The translations under genes and the position numbers were made by a program. Shown here one piece after another: positions 63,940 to 64,000 of a DNA stretch of 64,000 nucleotides (position 1 is its first letter; each line of letters starts with the position of its first letter). Origin of the DNA: Yersinia similis (GTDB lineage: Bacteria > Pseudomonadota > Gammaproteobacteria > Enterobacterales > Enterobacteriaceae); NCBI RefSeq assembly GCF_001053095.1, contig NZ_CGBP01000015.1, positions 43,356 through 107,355 of the forward strand. The letters are read 5' to 3'. The notes under the pieces were generated by a model. It worked only from the letters and a program-made list of their open reading frames with translations. It ran no database searches and had not been told where the DNA came from.

Positions 63940-64000
63940 TGTAATGGTCTAATCATTCCGGACACTTTGTTAGAGATATAATGAGCAACACTAACGAGGT
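63940..64000 (+). mobile_element. End of an IS3-family-like insertion sequence (runs past the window)
   Basis: Starts TGTAATGGTCTAATCATTCC followed by GGACAC, a TG-initiated end typical of IS3-family elements. After 41 bases, an ATG at 63981 begins MSNTNE, placed like an orfA transposase start. It interrupts the sensor-kinase gene. Which IS this is (a Yersinia element such as IS1661 is one candidate) and its other end cannot be told from 61 bases. Confidence 0.6.

Overview
The window is a piece of a Yersinia chromosome, most likely of the Y. pseudotuberculosis / Y. pestis group. The evidence is the hmsHFRS polysaccharide operon at the left edge, a complete astCADBE operon, enterobacterial phoH, chaA and narX, two ERIC elements and two copies of a 167-bp Yersinia palindromic insertion (YPAL). 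No rRNA, tRNA or CRISPR array was seen.

Layout. 0-5.3 kb: hmsH (5' end outside the window), hmsF, hmsR and hmsS, which make and export poly-N-acetylglucosamine. 5.7-9.2 kb: a GNAT acetyltransferase, phoH behind a Pho-box promoter that now has an ERIC element in its leader, and chaA. 9.7-14.3 kb (minus strand): a cyanide-insensitive-type bd oxidase (cioA, cioB, a DUF2474 small protein) followed by narX with no narL beside it. 14.4-22.8 kb: a MocR regulator, then astC-A-D-B-E (arginine to glutamate) behind a candidate sigma-54 promoter. 23.5-24.6 kb: an OmpC/OmpF porin whose terminator is duplicated around a YPAL. 25-30.2 kb: hutG-hutI (minus), hutC (minus), hutF-hutD (plus), with HutC-type operators in both intergenic regions; hutH and hutU are absent here. 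30.4-32.3 kb: a divergent chorismate-binding enzyme with internal tandem repeats.

32.9-45.0 kb: a 12-gene, almost gapless operon that looks like an uncharacterised glycolipid or modified long-chain lipid pathway. It encodes a KAS III, two SDR/epimerases, a metallo-beta-lactamase-fold hydrolase, an adenylate-forming enzyme, a PAP2 phosphatase, a sterol-desaturase-family di-iron enzyme, two fatty-acid desaturases, a GT21 ceramide-glucosyltransferase-like enzyme, an unknown protein and a GT1 glycosyltransferase. Ten of the eleven junctions overlap, so the genes are probably made together.

45-52.6 kb: lineage-specific genes: a small secreted protein, a second YPAL, a secreted helical-repeat protein, a secreted MORN-like/Sel1 protein and a large DUF4034-like protein. 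52.9-53.5 kb: an RpiB/LacAB-type isomerase.

53.6-58.2 kb (minus strand, AT-rich) is the strongest candidate for an undescribed system. Three related proteins of about 300 residues (two with a cupin-like HxH...H ligand set, one degenerate) are followed by a 47-codon peptide gene ending in Gly-Phe-Gly-Cys-His-His-Pro, a rho-independent terminator, an SDR oxidoreductase and a SAM methyltransferase. This is the layout of a ribosomally made, post-translationally modified peptide (RiPP) cluster.

58.9-59.8 kb: a lysozyme-like protein coupled to a small membrane protein, resembling an effector/immunity pair. 60.3-62.5 kb: three exported proteins (carboxymuconolactone-decarboxylase family, cupin, alpha/beta hydrolase). 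62.8-64.0 kb: a CusS-like sensor kinase whose 5' part is cut off by the end of an IS3-like insertion sequence at the right edge.
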